A stretch of 64,000 nucleotides of DNA from Ditylenchus dipsaci (GCA_004194705.1 SADC01001337.1:248001-312000); one strand, 5' to 3'; shown: positions 23,792-35,500, counted from the stretch's first letter. A program made the numbers and translations. The notes: generated by a model from the letters alone, not told the origin.

Positions 23792-25246
23792 CTAGTATTC
23801 AGATTTTATATGTGGCACAGAATCATCCATGTAGTATTGTCTGTATAACTCGGCTGGATCCTGAATTAAAAAAGCAATTTTTGGCGCTACTATAGAATAC
23901 CCCCCCCAAAATCCGACCTTTTAAAAATGCTGTAACTACCCTTGCAAACAACAAGTTTAGGCTTAGCCCTTAGGCTTGGGGTAGGCCAGCGTACGGAAGT
24001 TGTGACTAATGAAGAATTTGCGCACATTTTCCGGGGTCTGGGACATAAATTTGGGTACTTTTTACTCTAGTTTTAAAAGGTCGGATTTTGGGGTAGGGGG
24101 GGGCTATTCTATAGCAGGGTCCAATTTTTCATTTTTGGAAATAAAACAGGTGAATATACCTTTTCCACGACAGTAAGCGGGATCCATTTATCTTCATCAA
24201 TTTCCTTCTGTTTGAACTGTGAAGAATTTTCTCGACGCTTCTTTTGGTAATCGGTTTCAACGCGAGCAAATTTCGACCGCAGCACTTGTACTTTGCCTTC
24301 CTTCTTGACCTCGGATAATTTTGTTTCATCTTAATAGAAATTAGCATGTTTCGATATGTAAAGAAAATTATTAATTTACCAATTTTCTTCTGCCCGACAG
24401 CCTCATCAGCAGCCTTGTTGTGAATTTTAGGTTGCATGTCATAAACATCACTGACAGGAACAAGAATGAGTTTTCCTACGATCAATTATTATACTCCATC
24501 CGTATACCCTTTGACGATAGGACTTAAAGGACCATCGCTGATGATGACAATAGCAATTTCGAGTTTATTGAATTGGCGGGGACAGCCAAAAATACGTAAA
24601 AGGTTTTCTAGAATAATTTTTGTATTTTTTTGCATTTAAAATTGAAATTTTATGTAGTAGACGAGGCGAATTATCTTGTAACCATAATAGCTAAAAGCTC
24701 AATAGAAGATGGCGAAGTCGTCCGATCTGGCATGGTCAAGCAACGTTGTGCTCGACTACTGCATGGTTCTATATTTTGAAAAAATTTTGAATGCAAACAA
24801 AAAATAATTCGACAAACGTTTTTGAAATAAAAGATCTGTCCCCCAAATTAAAAAACTCGAAATTGCCATTGTCATCAATGACGATGGTCCTTTAAAATAT
24901 CAACGTACCATTTCTGAGGAATCCGATGGCATTGTTTACCATTTCGAGGCGAGGCATTCCTTCCCCTTGATAAGTCCTAGAAAGTGAGTATTAAAAATGA
25001 AGGGTGAAATGTAGGACATTTTAAAAATTACGTTGCATCATCTTCTGCATCGTTGGTTTCCATGTATTCGCTGTAGTCGTCCTCTTTCTTAGCCATGCCC
25101 AGCTGTAGCTGCTTTACTTTCTGCTTGAATTCAGCATGTTTCAAATGTGGCTCACGCGTGTGGAAAAGTAGCCTTCCAACATTACAATCAGAAGCAACGA
25201 CTACCTCTAACTCAGCAACAACATCATCTTCCTCAGTAAATGCCAT
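23792..25246 (-). CDS. POLR3E: RNA polymerase III subunit RPC5 (POLR3E/Rpc37 family), short form
   Basis: RPC5/Rpc37 pairs with RPC4/Rpc53 on RNA polymerase III and helps initiation, termination and reinitiation. Five exons: 25246-25034; 24976 to about 24910; about 24479-24380; about 24332-24162; 23860-23792. The start gives EEDDVVAELEV (family: DDPVVxExxV), exon 3 KLILVPVSDVYDMQPKI (human ELHLTPLHGILQLRPSF) and exon 4 EVKKEGKVQVL..WIPL (human VKQITVRF..WVHL), then PAELYRQYY (human SEHERQYLL). All junctions keep frame. The product is about 200 residues, close to but shorter than yeast Rpc37 (about 280) and far shorter than vertebrate RPC5 (about 700), ending just after the conserved Sin-like region. 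A 3' splice site (ttctag) lies 7 nt before the ATG. Introns 2 and 4 carry hairpin MITEs. It is divergent from SNRPD2. Confidence 0.8.
23887..24117. mobile_element. Hairpin MITE in RPC5 intron 4
   Basis: Inverted arms around CTATAGAATA-CCCCCCC-AAAATCCGACCTTTTAAAA and its complement at 24,066-24,117. The arms are about 60 bp. Non-coding. Confidence 0.7.
24524..24895. mobile_element. TTAA-flanked MITE in RPC5 intron 2
   Basis: TTAAAGGACCATCGCTGATGATGACAATAGC-like left end and inverse right end ending GGTCCTTTAA; TTAA at both borders (24524-24527, 24892-24895). piggyBac-type target site. Confidence 0.75.
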
Positions 25247-25271
25247 TTTCTTCCTAGAATTTTTTATAGAT

Positions 25272-25435
25272 TACCGTATTTTCTCTATTAATGAACCTCT
25301 CTCTAATAATGAACCCCCCCCCTCGATTTTTTGACTAGGATTTCAGAGTTAGGGTCATTTTTGATTTACAATTTCAACATTTTCGAAGGGTTGAAAAATA
25401 ATGAACCCGGGTGCATTAATAGAGAAAATACGGTA
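25272..25435 (-). mobile_element. TACCGTATTTTCTC MITE, private word GGGTTCATT
   Basis: Ends TACCGTATTTTCTCTATTAA / TTAATAGAGAAAATACGGTA. One side has tandem AATGAACC copies, the other the palindrome AATGAACCCGGGTGCATT. It lies between RPC5 and SNRPD2, in the RPC5 5' flank. Confidence 0.8.
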
Positions 25436-25440
25436 ACTCT

Positions 25441-25686
25441 TTAAAGGGCATGCCCGTGCGTTTCAAAAAGTTAAGGCGGGGCAATACCAGCAATTTTTTT
25501 TTTGAATCGTTCTATTTTTCACTCGTTTTGCGTCAAATCTAATATTAATGACCTTATACTACTTTTAAAAACTAGGCAGAAAACTTAAAAAGTCTGAATG
25601 CGTATGCATGTAAAACTTGATCGAGAAAGAAAAAAAGTGCTGGTCCCCGCCTTTTCTCCGTGTCGGGCACGGGCATGCCCCTTTAA
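25441..25686. mobile_element. TTAA-flanked MITE (AAAGGGCATGCCCGTGC ends)
   Basis: TTAA at 25441-25444 and 25683-25686; inverted ends AAAGGGCATGCCCGTGC / GCACGGGCATGCCCCTTT followed by GGCGGGG words. Related ends occur on the 25,727-28,407 segment, at 31,349 and on the 7.2-kb element. Confidence 0.75.
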
Positions 25687-25930
25687 GCATATAAAGCTTT
25701 GTTAGAGGAAAAAGCTTGGCTTCGCCTTAAAGGGGCATGCCCGTGCGCGACATGGTGAAATTTGAATTTCCAAAAGGCGGGGACCACTTTAATGCGTGAG
25801 ACCAAAAAAATTCAAATTCAAATTTTCATTTCTATTGTTTGTGCCAGACGTGTGTTACGTATTCTCTTGCAAATTTTATTCTTTTTTATCAATTTTTCAG
25901 AATTTTGAAGTAAATTCAAGCCAAAGCAAT

Positions 25931-26415
25931 ATGTCTGCTAGCAATGTGGAGAAGAAGGAGGCGAAACTGATGATTTCTCGGTGGGTCCGCTTTCAGTGCT
26001 CACTATCGCTCTCAAGAACAACGCCCAAATTCTCGTCAATTGCCGAAATAACAAGAAGCTGCTTGGTCGCGTGAAGGCGTTCGATCGGTAACACTTTTCA
26101 CAGTTTTCGTCTTTCTTTCGATTAAACTTCTTCATTCTTTTAGACATTTCAATATGGTCCTGGAAGATGTTCGTGAGCTCTGGACAGAAACTCCGAAATG
26201 AAGTATGTGTTTACTCTATAGATAAATTTATTCAACTATCACTTTTTTAGGCAAGGGCAAGCCAAAGAAGAACGCAAAGCCGGTGGCCAAAGATCGTTTT
26301 ATCTCAAAGATGTTCTTGCGAGGAGACTCCGTTATCATGGGTAAACCTCTTCCCAACTTTCATTTCTGTTCAAAACGGTTTCAGTTCTCAAAATCCGCTT
26401 GCTACAAGTGCTTGA
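25931..26415 (+). CDS. SNRPD2: Small nuclear ribonucleoprotein Sm-D2 (frame-disrupted as read)
   Basis: Sm-D2 is one of seven Sm proteins forming the ring on spliceosomal U snRNAs. Four exons: 25931-26087; 26144-26202; 26251-26340; 26385-26415. Sm motif 1 reads [20 protein letters not shown] and [16 protein letters not shown]; next is [16 protein letters not shown], then [16 protein letters not shown] (Sm2). The C terminus reads NPLATSA in the expected frame. Three faults occur: an apparent one-base loss in AAA at 25,964-25,966, another in AAAA at 26,390-26,393, and an in-frame TGA at the end of exon 2 (after PK). The first two fit the homopolymer losses seen in other genes. The third is unexplained and, with the transposon-like borders, leaves open a captured pseudogene copy. 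A T-run 3' splice site ends at 25,900. Confidence 0.8.
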
Positions 26416-26495
26416 TCGAAGAATGAGCAGCTAGATAATTTCATCAAATTCCGTTGTAGTTTCATGTTGTTATTGTTGTTGTGTCCTGTTGGCTC

Positions 26496-26501
26496 AATAA
26501 A
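26496..26501 (+). terminator. Candidate polyadenylation signal of SNRPD2
   Basis: AATAAA 80 nt after the SNRPD2 stop. Confidence 0.55.
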
Positions 26502-27352
26502 GGACTTGTCTGGTTGTCTTGCTTCGTGAACCCTTCTCTGCTTTTGCCATAAGTTTTGACGCGACTCGTTTTTACCCCGCCCAAAAAAGCTACTTGGTTC
26601 CACCCCTCCCAATAATTTTTTGAAGGTACGTAAAAGCATACTTTTGAGAGAAAAAAAACTTGAAATTAGTATTGGTTTGGCCCTGAGCCAAAGCCTAAGG
26701 GCTAAGCCTCAAAATTATTGTGAGATGTAAAACCGAGTAGCTGTTTTTCGGAGGGGTAAAACCGAGTAGCCCCAATTTTTCCTGTTTCACATGCATTCTC
26801 TAATACGGCGTTCCCAATGACGCGAGGACGAGGAAAAGTTTTGCGTTCACAACTTCGTTCTATTCGTACCGTTTACAATGCAGCAAATCTCTCGTTATCG
26901 TCCTCGCTCTCTCCCGTCTTTCAAATAGACTTGAAATGATCGAATTGTTGGATGAGTTTTCACAATATTTCAAAATAAGTGCGATCGAACTAGCCCATTC
27001 TTACCTGAAATTGAGTGCCGAATACGGTTTGATAGTACCAGAACTATTTTCCTGAATTGAATCTCTAATAAACCAGTCAAGTCTCTAATTCCTGGGAAGG
27101 CATGTTTCCAAAATAGGCACCCATTTCCGAAATCCACCTGGCTTGATACACAGTTTGAAATTCTGAAAAAGAGCACAAAAGATAGATCATTTGGAGGGTA
27201 GGTAAACCTTGTGGTAAGTAGGCAGACCACCTTTGATAGGTTAGAAAAGCTACCTGGATGTTAGATGGGCTACCTAAAGCAATGTTTTTGTTGCTGTAAT
27301 TTCTCCCTTCCCACTAATTACTCACCTCTCCCTTCAACTTCAAGGACTTACA

Positions 27353-27650
27353 TACCGTGTTTTCTCTAATTATAGACCCGGGTCTATAATTTTTCAACCT
27401 CCTGAAAATCGGAAAGATTTGGTGTCGATCTCGAGATTTTCGGGTGCTCAACCAAAATCTAAAAAGTGGAATCAGCAGAGCTCGTGGGAGCTAAGAAAAC
27501 GCAAAAAAAGATATTTGCAAAATTTTCACTCTGCGCTGAGATACAGACCTCAAAGTTGAGGGAGAGAGAAATATTAAGATATTAAGAGAGAGAAATATTA
27601 AGAAATATTGCTGAGAAAATATTAAGGGTCTATAATTAGAGAAAATATCT
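27353..27650 (+). mobile_element. TACCGTGTTTTCTC MITE, private word GGGTCTATAATT
   Basis: Left TACCGTGTTTTCTCTAATTA with palindrome TATAGACCCGGGTCTATA, conserved core (GATCTCGAGATTTTCGGGTG, AAGAAAACGCAAAAA), right AGGGTCTATAATTAGAGAAAATA. The right terminus is eroded. Confidence 0.75.
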
Positions 27651-28479
27651 CAAACCTGAGTCAATATTTTGCAAACTGTTTATTGCATTTTCTTAACTCC
27701 CACGAGCTTTACCAATTTTTTTAGACTTTGTTAGATAATCCGAAAATATCGACATCGCAGGCAAAGTGTGGCGCAAATATACAAATCATGTTGCAAGGCA
27801 TTAGACAGGAATATATTTTATAGCGCACTACAGCCACTACGCTCAAAAAATCCACCGACGCATGAAGCTCCGACAATTCTACGCTTCGCGATGGCTGTAT
27901 CTGTAATGGAAGAAACATTTTGTAACTTAGCTCACTATGGACTGCTTTAAGATTTCTGTTACTGAAAAAAGTAGTCACAAGAAGCGCGAGGAGAGAGGGG
28001 CGGGGGTTGGTCGACTGAGAAAATATTATTCTTAGGTTTGACCGCCTTCTCTTTCTAGATTTCTTCCTAGTCTCATATTCATTGGCTCGGTTCCTCGCTC
28101 GGACTAAAAATTATCATAACTTTTTTGCTTGATCTTTCGCTCGAACCCCCGGTCCTCAACACTAGTTAGAAGCGACTGAAAAAATGACACACAAACCTGA
28201 AACACGGTGAACTTTCTTTTCTGTCGGCTGTAACACGGCACAATATTAAAATTTGCAAGAGAATACGTAGCACACGTCTAACATACGACAGCACAAACAG
28301 TAGAAATGAAAATTTGAATTTGAATTTTTTTGGTCTCACGCATTAAAGTGGTCCCCGCCTTTGGAAATTCAAATTTCACCGTGTCGGGCACGGGCATGCC
28401 CCTTTAACATTCATCATCTTTGAAAAATAATGTGGATATTAATTGCATTAAAAAGTGATTATGACAAAAATATTTTCTG

Positions 28480-28718
28480 TTAAAGGGCCTGACCTCTTCC
28501 TACTCGGTGGTCCCCCGCCAATTCAAAATTTTCCCTTGATCATTGGACTTCTGTACGGATTTTTTCGCCACGTTTCTAACAAAACTAAGCCTAAAATTTG
28601 ATTTTAGGCCTAGTTTTGTTAGAAACGTGGCGAAAAAATCCGTACAGAAGTCCAATGATCAAGGGAAAATTTTTGAATTGGCGGGGACCACCGAGTAGGA
28701 AGAGGTCAGGCCCTTTAA
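28480..28718. mobile_element. TTAA-flanked 239-bp hairpin MITE, copy 1
   Basis: TTAAAGGGCCTGACCTCTTCC at one end and the exact inverse at the other; the two arms are nearly perfect complements around AAGCCTAAAATTTGATTTTAGG. Nearly identical copies lie at 59,837-60,075 and 63,480-63,720. Confidence 0.88.
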
Positions 28719-28906
28719 CAATAGATCCAACTTAATAATAGAACATGATAATGACTTATCTAACAATGATAGATAAAGCACCTGAAAAAGAACGAGACCA
28801 CTATTATTACTACCTCGTCTTTTTTAATCGATACAGATGTTCGACACCCTGTTGGTATTTTCAATTAATTTTTGATTTCAATAAGTATTTCGTAAAATGA
28901 TACGTT

Positions 28907-29395
28907 CAGTGTTTTCGAAAATAACCCCTACACTAACACCTACACTAACCCTAACTGTTAGTTTCGTAAACTAACTCTTCAAATATCTCGTTTTTCGGTA
29001 GGAAATATGCAGAATCTGATATTTACGTCTCTATGCCAACTTTTTGCGAGGAACAAGATACACTTTTCAGATTTTTCAAAAAACTTTAAAAATATTAATA
29101 AAATTTAAAATTAAAACCCTAAACTAACTGTTAGTTTAGTTAAATAGTTAGTTAAACTATTTGCTTAACTAACAGTTAGTTTAAGGTTTTAATTTCGAAT
29201 TTTATTAATATTTTTGAAGTTTTTTGAAAAATCTGAAAAGTGTATCTTGTTCCTCGCAAAAAGTTGGCATAGAGACGTAAATATCAGATTCTGCATATTT
29301 CCTACCGAAAAACGAGATATTTGAAGAGTTAGTTTACGAAACTAACAGTTAGGGTTAGTGTAGGTGTTAGTGTAGGGGTATTTTCGAAAACACTG
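28907..29395. mobile_element. Palindromic hAT-type MITE with CTAAC/GTTAG words
   Basis: Ends CAGTGTTTTCGAAAATA / TATTTTCGAAAACACTG with exact 8-bp duplication GATACGTT (28899-28906 and 29396-29403). The 489-bp body is an almost perfect palindrome whose centre and ends carry multiple CTAAC and GTTAG words. Confidence 0.88.
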
Positions 29396-29558
29396 GATAC
29401 GTTCATCGGAATATGCAATTCATGTTCCCGCACAATTTATTTGACAATAATTGCCGAAATCTCCGTCTCATTCTACGAGCAAGAAGCGAAAATAGGCAAG
29501 CCCAGATAGCATTTTCTTGCTCGTTTTTTATTATAATCGTTTAAGATAAACTTTTATG

Positions 29559-30724
29559 GGGCGACGGTCTTTTCGTCCCCGGTCATTTCGTCCCCGGTCA
29601 TTTCGTCCCCGGTCATTTCGTCCCCGGTCATTTCGTCCCCTGGCCTTTTCGTCCCTAACCTTTTCGTCCCCAAAAGCCGCCAATTTGAAATTTTCAAACA
29701 GGTTCAGATCCATGTGGTAGCAGACATTTTTTTCTTGAATTACAGTCATATATTTGTATTTATAAGACCCGTGAGCCTCAGGATGATAGTGTAATCCCTG
29801 GTACCTCCTCTAAATGGGTATCCACCTCCAGAATCCGAAATATTGGATTTAATTGAAAGTAACTAAAAATTATTGTGCCTATCCATAATTGGGTTCTGAA
29901 CACAGTTTTATGATGCTAAAACATCAGGAACCCCAGTTCTGGAGTTTTTTTCCTATGAATAGTTTTCTATCCTGTAGGGAATCCACGTGATAGTATGAAG
30001 GTTGTAGTACCGAGAAAGTAGTACTTAGTGGTAGTAACAAGGCAGTGACTATGAATCGGTACTCAGGGGGAAGTGCCTGGGTGGTGGTAGATAGTAATTT
30101 CTAGTTAGTGGTACCTAAAAGGCAGTACTTATTCGACAATACCCAGATTGTTTATTAAACTATTTTTGCAAAGCATCTGATCATGCTAGCAGCTGGATTA
30201 TTCGGATCTGCCATACACTAACTAAACCAAGTGGTCGTCCACTTGGATCGAATTTTTTTTACGCTATTGGGAAATCCAAAACTTGTTTTTCGCACTAATT
30301 CAATATCACTAAATATAAATATCAAAAAAAAATAAATATAAATATAAATATATAATATAAATATAAATATCTTAAATATCATTCAACATCAATCACTAAT
30401 TCAAAAATTTTTGATCCAAATAGACGGTTTTCAGGCTATCCAGGTGTATATACACCTGACCAGGAGGTACCCACCCTATTTATAGAGTTGGGGTGGGTAA
30501 AATTACAATTTTGGTCCTAAAAACCCAATTCCTGCCACAATTTTAAGTTAGAAAAAGTATTTACTATCTCCAGTATTTGAACCTGTTTGAAAATTCAAAT
30601 TGGCGGTTTTTGGGGACGAAAAGGTCAGGGGACGAAAAGGCCAGGGGACGAAAAGGCCAGGGACGAAATGACCGGGACGAAATGACCGGGGACGAAATGA
30701 CCGGGGACGAAATGACCTAGTGCC
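29559..30724. mobile_element. Foldback element with ATTTCGTCCCCGGTC arrays
   Basis: The left arm (29,560-29,670) has five exact ATTTCGTCCCCGGTC-type words grading into CTTTTCGTCCC; the right arm (30,610-30,720) is the inverse. A 9-bp duplication ACTTTTATG flanks it (29550-29558 and 30725-30733). The centre has no gene, only short direct words and a TATAAATA run near 30,340. Confidence 0.8.
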
Positions 30725-32591
30725 ACTTTTATGAATGTTAGTGTCTTGTAACTCCGATCGTTTGGGAAGGAGTCAGTTGAGACATTTCAGTTTGTGCTTC
30801 TCTATGAGCAATTTCAAACCGATAAAATGCCAAAAAAGGCACAAACTGAGAGGGCACAAACTCAAATGACAAAACTTACTCTTTCCCGATCGTTTACCTC
30901 ATCATACTAATATTTGTAAAATCTTTCAAATGGGTTCAAGATGTTTGTAGATTACTTCGAATGGATTATTGAGGCTGAATTCTGATATCCCTGATTATGA
31001 AACTATTGTTTATTTTTTAACTTTTTCTTGCAAGTCGTTTGGTATTTAGAGCGGGTTTCTAGCATAGTTTATCCAGCGATAAAATATCCGGTGCGTATAT
31101 GTTAATACACGAAAAATTCGAAAATAGCCATAGCATTGAAATAACAAAAATTAATTTCTGCGCCCGTTTTATCTCGTAAAGACAACCACGGTTTAGAAAT
31201 TTTGCGAATAACACTCGTGCAATTTGACTTCTAATTTAGTAGTTTGGGAAGTCACATAACAGAAAGATTTGAAGAATCGGTGGGCCTCCAAACTCAAAAT
31301 TTTAAAAATAAGGATATTAGCTCAAAACAAGGACGTTTAAGGGCATTTTTAAGGAGCATACCAGTTTCCGTTTCTAAAAGTTAAGGCGGACCAGCAATTT
31401 TTTTTGAATCGTAGTCATATTTTTCATCCGTTTTGCATCAAATCGGATATATACGGCCTTATACTACTTCTAAAAACTAGGCAGAAAATCGAAAAAATCT
31501 AGATCAAAACGCTTGTAAAAATTTATCAAGAAAGAACAAAGGGCTGGTCGCGGGACACGGACGTTTCCCTGTAAAACCGTTTCCCTGTGAAGCCGTTTCC
31601 CTGTAAGAAACGACAAGGAACTGTAGCGTGTAGGAAAATTTTGTAGACTCAACTTTTGATGAGGCATCGAACTATATCTGAAATAATACCTCTTTGGGTA
31701 TCCAACTGGTAGTAGAGAAGTATTATTACTCAGAAAGTAGCACTCAGATCATAATGGGGTGAGATCAAGAGGTATCCATGTGTTGGTACCAGTGTCAAGG
31801 TACACAAATAATGGGGTTGTTAGTACTTGTTGGTAGTACTAGTTGGTGGCACCCACATGGTAGATCTCAGGCGGTACCCACATGATGGTTCGTACTCATT
31901 TGATCACAACTCATTTGATCCCAACTCATTTGATCACAACTCATTTGATCCCACCTCATTTGATCCCAACTCATTTGATCACAACTCATTTTATCTCACC
32001 TCATTTGATCCCAATTTCAGTACTAGGCTAATTCACTCCCGGTAAATTCATTTCCCGGCAAATTTTTTGGCCAGTCACTCCCAGTCAGTGCTAGGATTTG
32101 AATCCGCCTAGTAGCATCAACTTTTTTGTGCTTATTTCATAACCTTTTCGGGGTTTTCCTGTTTTTGGGAATCCATACCGCACTAAACACCTAAATTATC
32201 CTCGAACTACTTCAAACCACTATAGAAAACTTCAACAGCTTTGAATTGTCCCGTCGCTCACTAGCCTCTCGATCCAGTGTACCCTCGATATAGTGTATAT
32301 TTTTTCAACCTCATTTAGTCAGCTCTAAGCCAAACTGGCTTACAGTGTACCCTCGATATAGTGTAACCCTCGATATAGTGTAGATTTTTTCTGGTCCCCA
32401 GCCTAGACTATATCGAGAGTTGACTGTATCATGATTCATGATATCATCAAATTTGATGTTTTGAAAACTATAGTTCTAACAACATTTTAATTTAAACAAT
32501 GTCCTTTTCACCGATCGGAGATTCACACATAAGCCAAACGAGTAGCGTACAGATTTTTCTCTTACTTATATTTTACATTTTCAGTGTAATA
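30725..32591. other. Intergenic region with fragments of several repeat families
   Basis: At 31,349-31,550 there is a TTAA element resembling 25,441-25,686, truncated on the right. At 31,549-31,612 is a half foldback (GGGACACGGACG then three CGTTTCCCTGTAAAA words). At 31,890-32,010 about ten TCATTTGATCCCAAC words occur. At 32,280-32,430 a TA-type element has ACCCTCGATATAGTGTA words ending AGAGTTGACTGTA. No gene is recognised. Confidence 0.6.
32570..32584 (+). promoter_or_regulatory. 3' splice site just upstream of the SF3B1 start
   Basis: TTTTACATTTTCAG followed by TGTAATA and the ATG at 32,592. It suits a spliced-leader acceptor or the end of a leader intron. Confidence 0.5.
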
Positions 32592-35500
32592 ATGACAGCG
32601 AAAAGCGCCGGCTTTCAGCAAAAGTTGATTGATGAAGCAGCAAAACAAAATGATGATGAGGATCCGTTTGCCGAGACAGCTCCGAGAACCATCGCTCAGA
32701 GAGAAAGTCAATATCAGAGCAGGGCTAGGAAACGTCCAATTTCACCAGAAAGAGCGGATATGTTCGGTAAATACCTTTTTATTATGAACTTCCAGCCATA
32801 ATTTTTTCTGATTTCGGGTAGCGGGTCTGCATTCACCCAGGCGCATGCCTATTTTAGCTATGGCTCTATGTTCACAATTTCTGGCGTAATAACTGAATGG
32901 GCAACCGCGCCAATAGTTGTGTAGATTGGGTGGAGAACCATTCCTGCTGTATGATTAAAACCAAAACCGTATCGAAAAATAATTTTTGGTGCCTTACCTT
33001 GATTACTTGATTAAATTTTACCACTAGAACTATCTGAAATAGAAAAAATTACCAGGATAGAAAAAATGACTGAAGACTGACGTGAAGGTGAGTGTACGGA
33101 TGAATCCGTACACCATATAAAAAAGACATTATCATTGGTGATATTTTCTAATGTGATGGTTTTTTAGCTGACCAAACGCCAGATGTTCGAGATCGAACCT
33201 ACGCTCAGATAATGAAGGAGCAAAACATCACCCAGGAGAAAGTTAGCATTTTAAGCCTTTTAATTTCGTATTGTTTAATCAATAAATTTCTTAGGACAAA
33301 ATTGAGAATGAGCTCATGGACAGGCACAAATCCGGAAATCTCCAAGCAATGCCGGCTCCAAGCAAGCAAGCTCGGTTTGATCAGTCATCCAATCTTGATT
33401 CTCTTGGAGCAGGAAGTGTCACTCCATCTTATGCCGCTGGAACCGCTCCTCGAAAGCGCCTCAATGTCACTTCGATTGCAGCTGAAGTCAGTATTTTTTT
33501 TTGGAATTTTTGTTTTAATGTTTTAATTCAATTTTTAGGAAAAACACCGAATGTCGCTAGATGGGAGGAGACACCGGCACATATGACTTCTGTTGATGCA
33601 ACGCCAGCTGTGGGGGAAAGCAGTGGGATGCCACACCATCGCAAACACCCAGGCGTAATCGCTGGGATGAAACTCCGAAAGTAATTTTTATTTCTGAGTC
33701 CCACTATTAAGCTCCTTGGTTGCAGGAATCAGAACGGGATGGTGGTCTTACGCCTGGTTGGGGAGCAGAAACGCCAAGAGATTTGAAAACGGACATCGGC
33801 GAACCGAAAGTCGAAGAAACTCCTGGTGCTTCTAAGAGACGTTCTCGTTGGGATTTGGTAATTTATCCTCTTTTATTTCAAGTTTTTAATATGCTGTATT
33901 TAGACACCTTCTCAAACACCCGGTTCTGAGACTCCCGTGAATGGTATGGATGCAGCTACTCCATCAAAGTTCACGCCTGGGTATCAGAACGGAGGAATGA
34001 CTCCATCACTTTTGACGCCTGGTGGTTCTACTCCAATTGGTACACCTGCCATGGGAATGAAAACACCTGCTGTTCCTTTTGTGCCCATGACTCCGGAACA
34101 AATGGCTATATACAAGTGGGAGAAGGAAATTGATGACAGAAATCGTGCTTTGTCTGATGAAGAGTTAGATGCACTCTTCCCGCCTGGATACAAGATACTG
34201 GCTCCGCCGTCTGGGTACGAGAATTTTCACTTCAAAGTCGTGTTGTAAAATCAAATATTTTCCAGTTATGTGCCTATTCGTACTCCTGCGCGTAAGCTAC
34301 TGGCTACACCAACACCAATGGGTGGTGCAATGGGTTTTTCGATTCCTCAGACTCCAGAAAGAGGTGGCATTGGTGACAAAGGTGTCGGTGGAATACTTGA
34401 TACGCAGCCCAAAGATAAAGAGTTGCCTGCACTGAAACCGGAAGATATCCAGGTCAGCGATTATTTTGTTGTATTTACATTTGTAATGCCTCATGTTTTA
34501 GTACTTCGACAAATTGCTCCTTGATGTAGATGAAAGCACCTTGAGTAAAGCTGAGCGCAACGAGCGTGAGATTATGGTGATGGATTAAATTCTTGATCCT
34601 GTAATTTTTAAAAGATCATTTTTTCAGACTTATTTGCTAAAAATCAAGAATGGATTACCACCGCAGAGAAAGTCGGGTCTTCGTAAGATCACTGAAAATG
34701 CACGACGATTGGGGGCCGGTCCACTGTTTAATCAAATTCTACCGTTGTTGATGTCGCCTACTCTCGAAGATCAAGAACGCCATCTGATGGTGAAGGTTAT
34801 CGACAGAATCTTGTACAAGCTTGATGATTTGGTACGTCCTTATGTGCACAAAATTCTGGTAGTTATCGAGCCATTGCTTATTGATGAGGATTATTATGCC
34901 AGAGTGGAAGGTCAGCTTCTGTGGCTGTTCTTCTAGTAACGTATTCGGAATTTTAGGGCGTGAAATTATTTCCAATTTGGCCAAGGCAGCCGGTCTGGCT
35001 ACTATGATTTGTGAGTAAATTAAACTGTCTTGTATTTTTGTGTTTGTAACCTAAAAATTTTCAGCCACCATGCGGCCAGATATTGATAACGTCGACGAGT
35101 ATGTGAGAAACACTACAGCCAGAGCTTTTGCAGTTGTAGCTTCAGCCCTGGGAATCCCAGCTCTTCTTCCTTTCTTGAAAGCTGTCTGCAAATCGAAGAA
35201 GAGTTGGCAAGCACGACACACTGGTAAGTTTTGAATTTTTTAAAAGAATTTTCGAATGAAGTCATATTCAGGTATTAAAATCGTTCAGCAGATTGCAATA
35301 TTGATGGGATGTGCAGGTAAGCAGATTACTGGGACAGCTAAACTGAATTTTATTTTAAAAATTTAGTGCTTCCACATCTTAAGCCATTAGTTGAAATAGT
35401 CGAAAGTGGTCTGGTTGATGAACAGCAGAAAGTGCGAACTATAACTGCACTGTGTCTTGCCGCCCTGGCGGAAGCTGTAAGCTTTTATCTCTTTACTCAA

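Larger units (their letters stand above)
25727..28407. mobile_element. TTAA-bounded segment with ~150-bp inverted ends carrying SNRPD2
   Basis: Left arm 25,727-25,880 (TTAAAGGGGCATGCCCGTGC onward) is repeated inverted at 28,248-28,407, with one 12-bp length difference. The similarity stops inside the leader just upstream of SNRPD2. TTAA is present at both outer borders. The arrangement is that of a non-autonomous piggyBac-like element that captured a gene, or of an element end duplicated by inversion. The interior contains SNRPD2, an unrelated GGGGTAAAACCGAGTAGC word pair (26,560-26,780) and a TACCGT MITE. Confidence 0.6.

Noticed and set aside
28918..28960. Telomere-like CCTAACCCTAAC run
   Set aside because: Only one or two units, and it is mirrored exactly inside a hAT-type palindromic MITE.
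29575..29660. CRISPR-like regular repeats
   Set aside because: The ATTTCGTCCCCGGTC words are directly abutting with no unique spacers, occur as an inverted pair in a foldback element, and the DNA is eukaryotic.
32499..32591. Upstream extension of the SF3B1 frame to 32,499
   Set aside because: The extra residues (MSFSPIGDSH onward) do not resemble the family and a strong 3' splice site ends at 32,584, so this is leader or outron.
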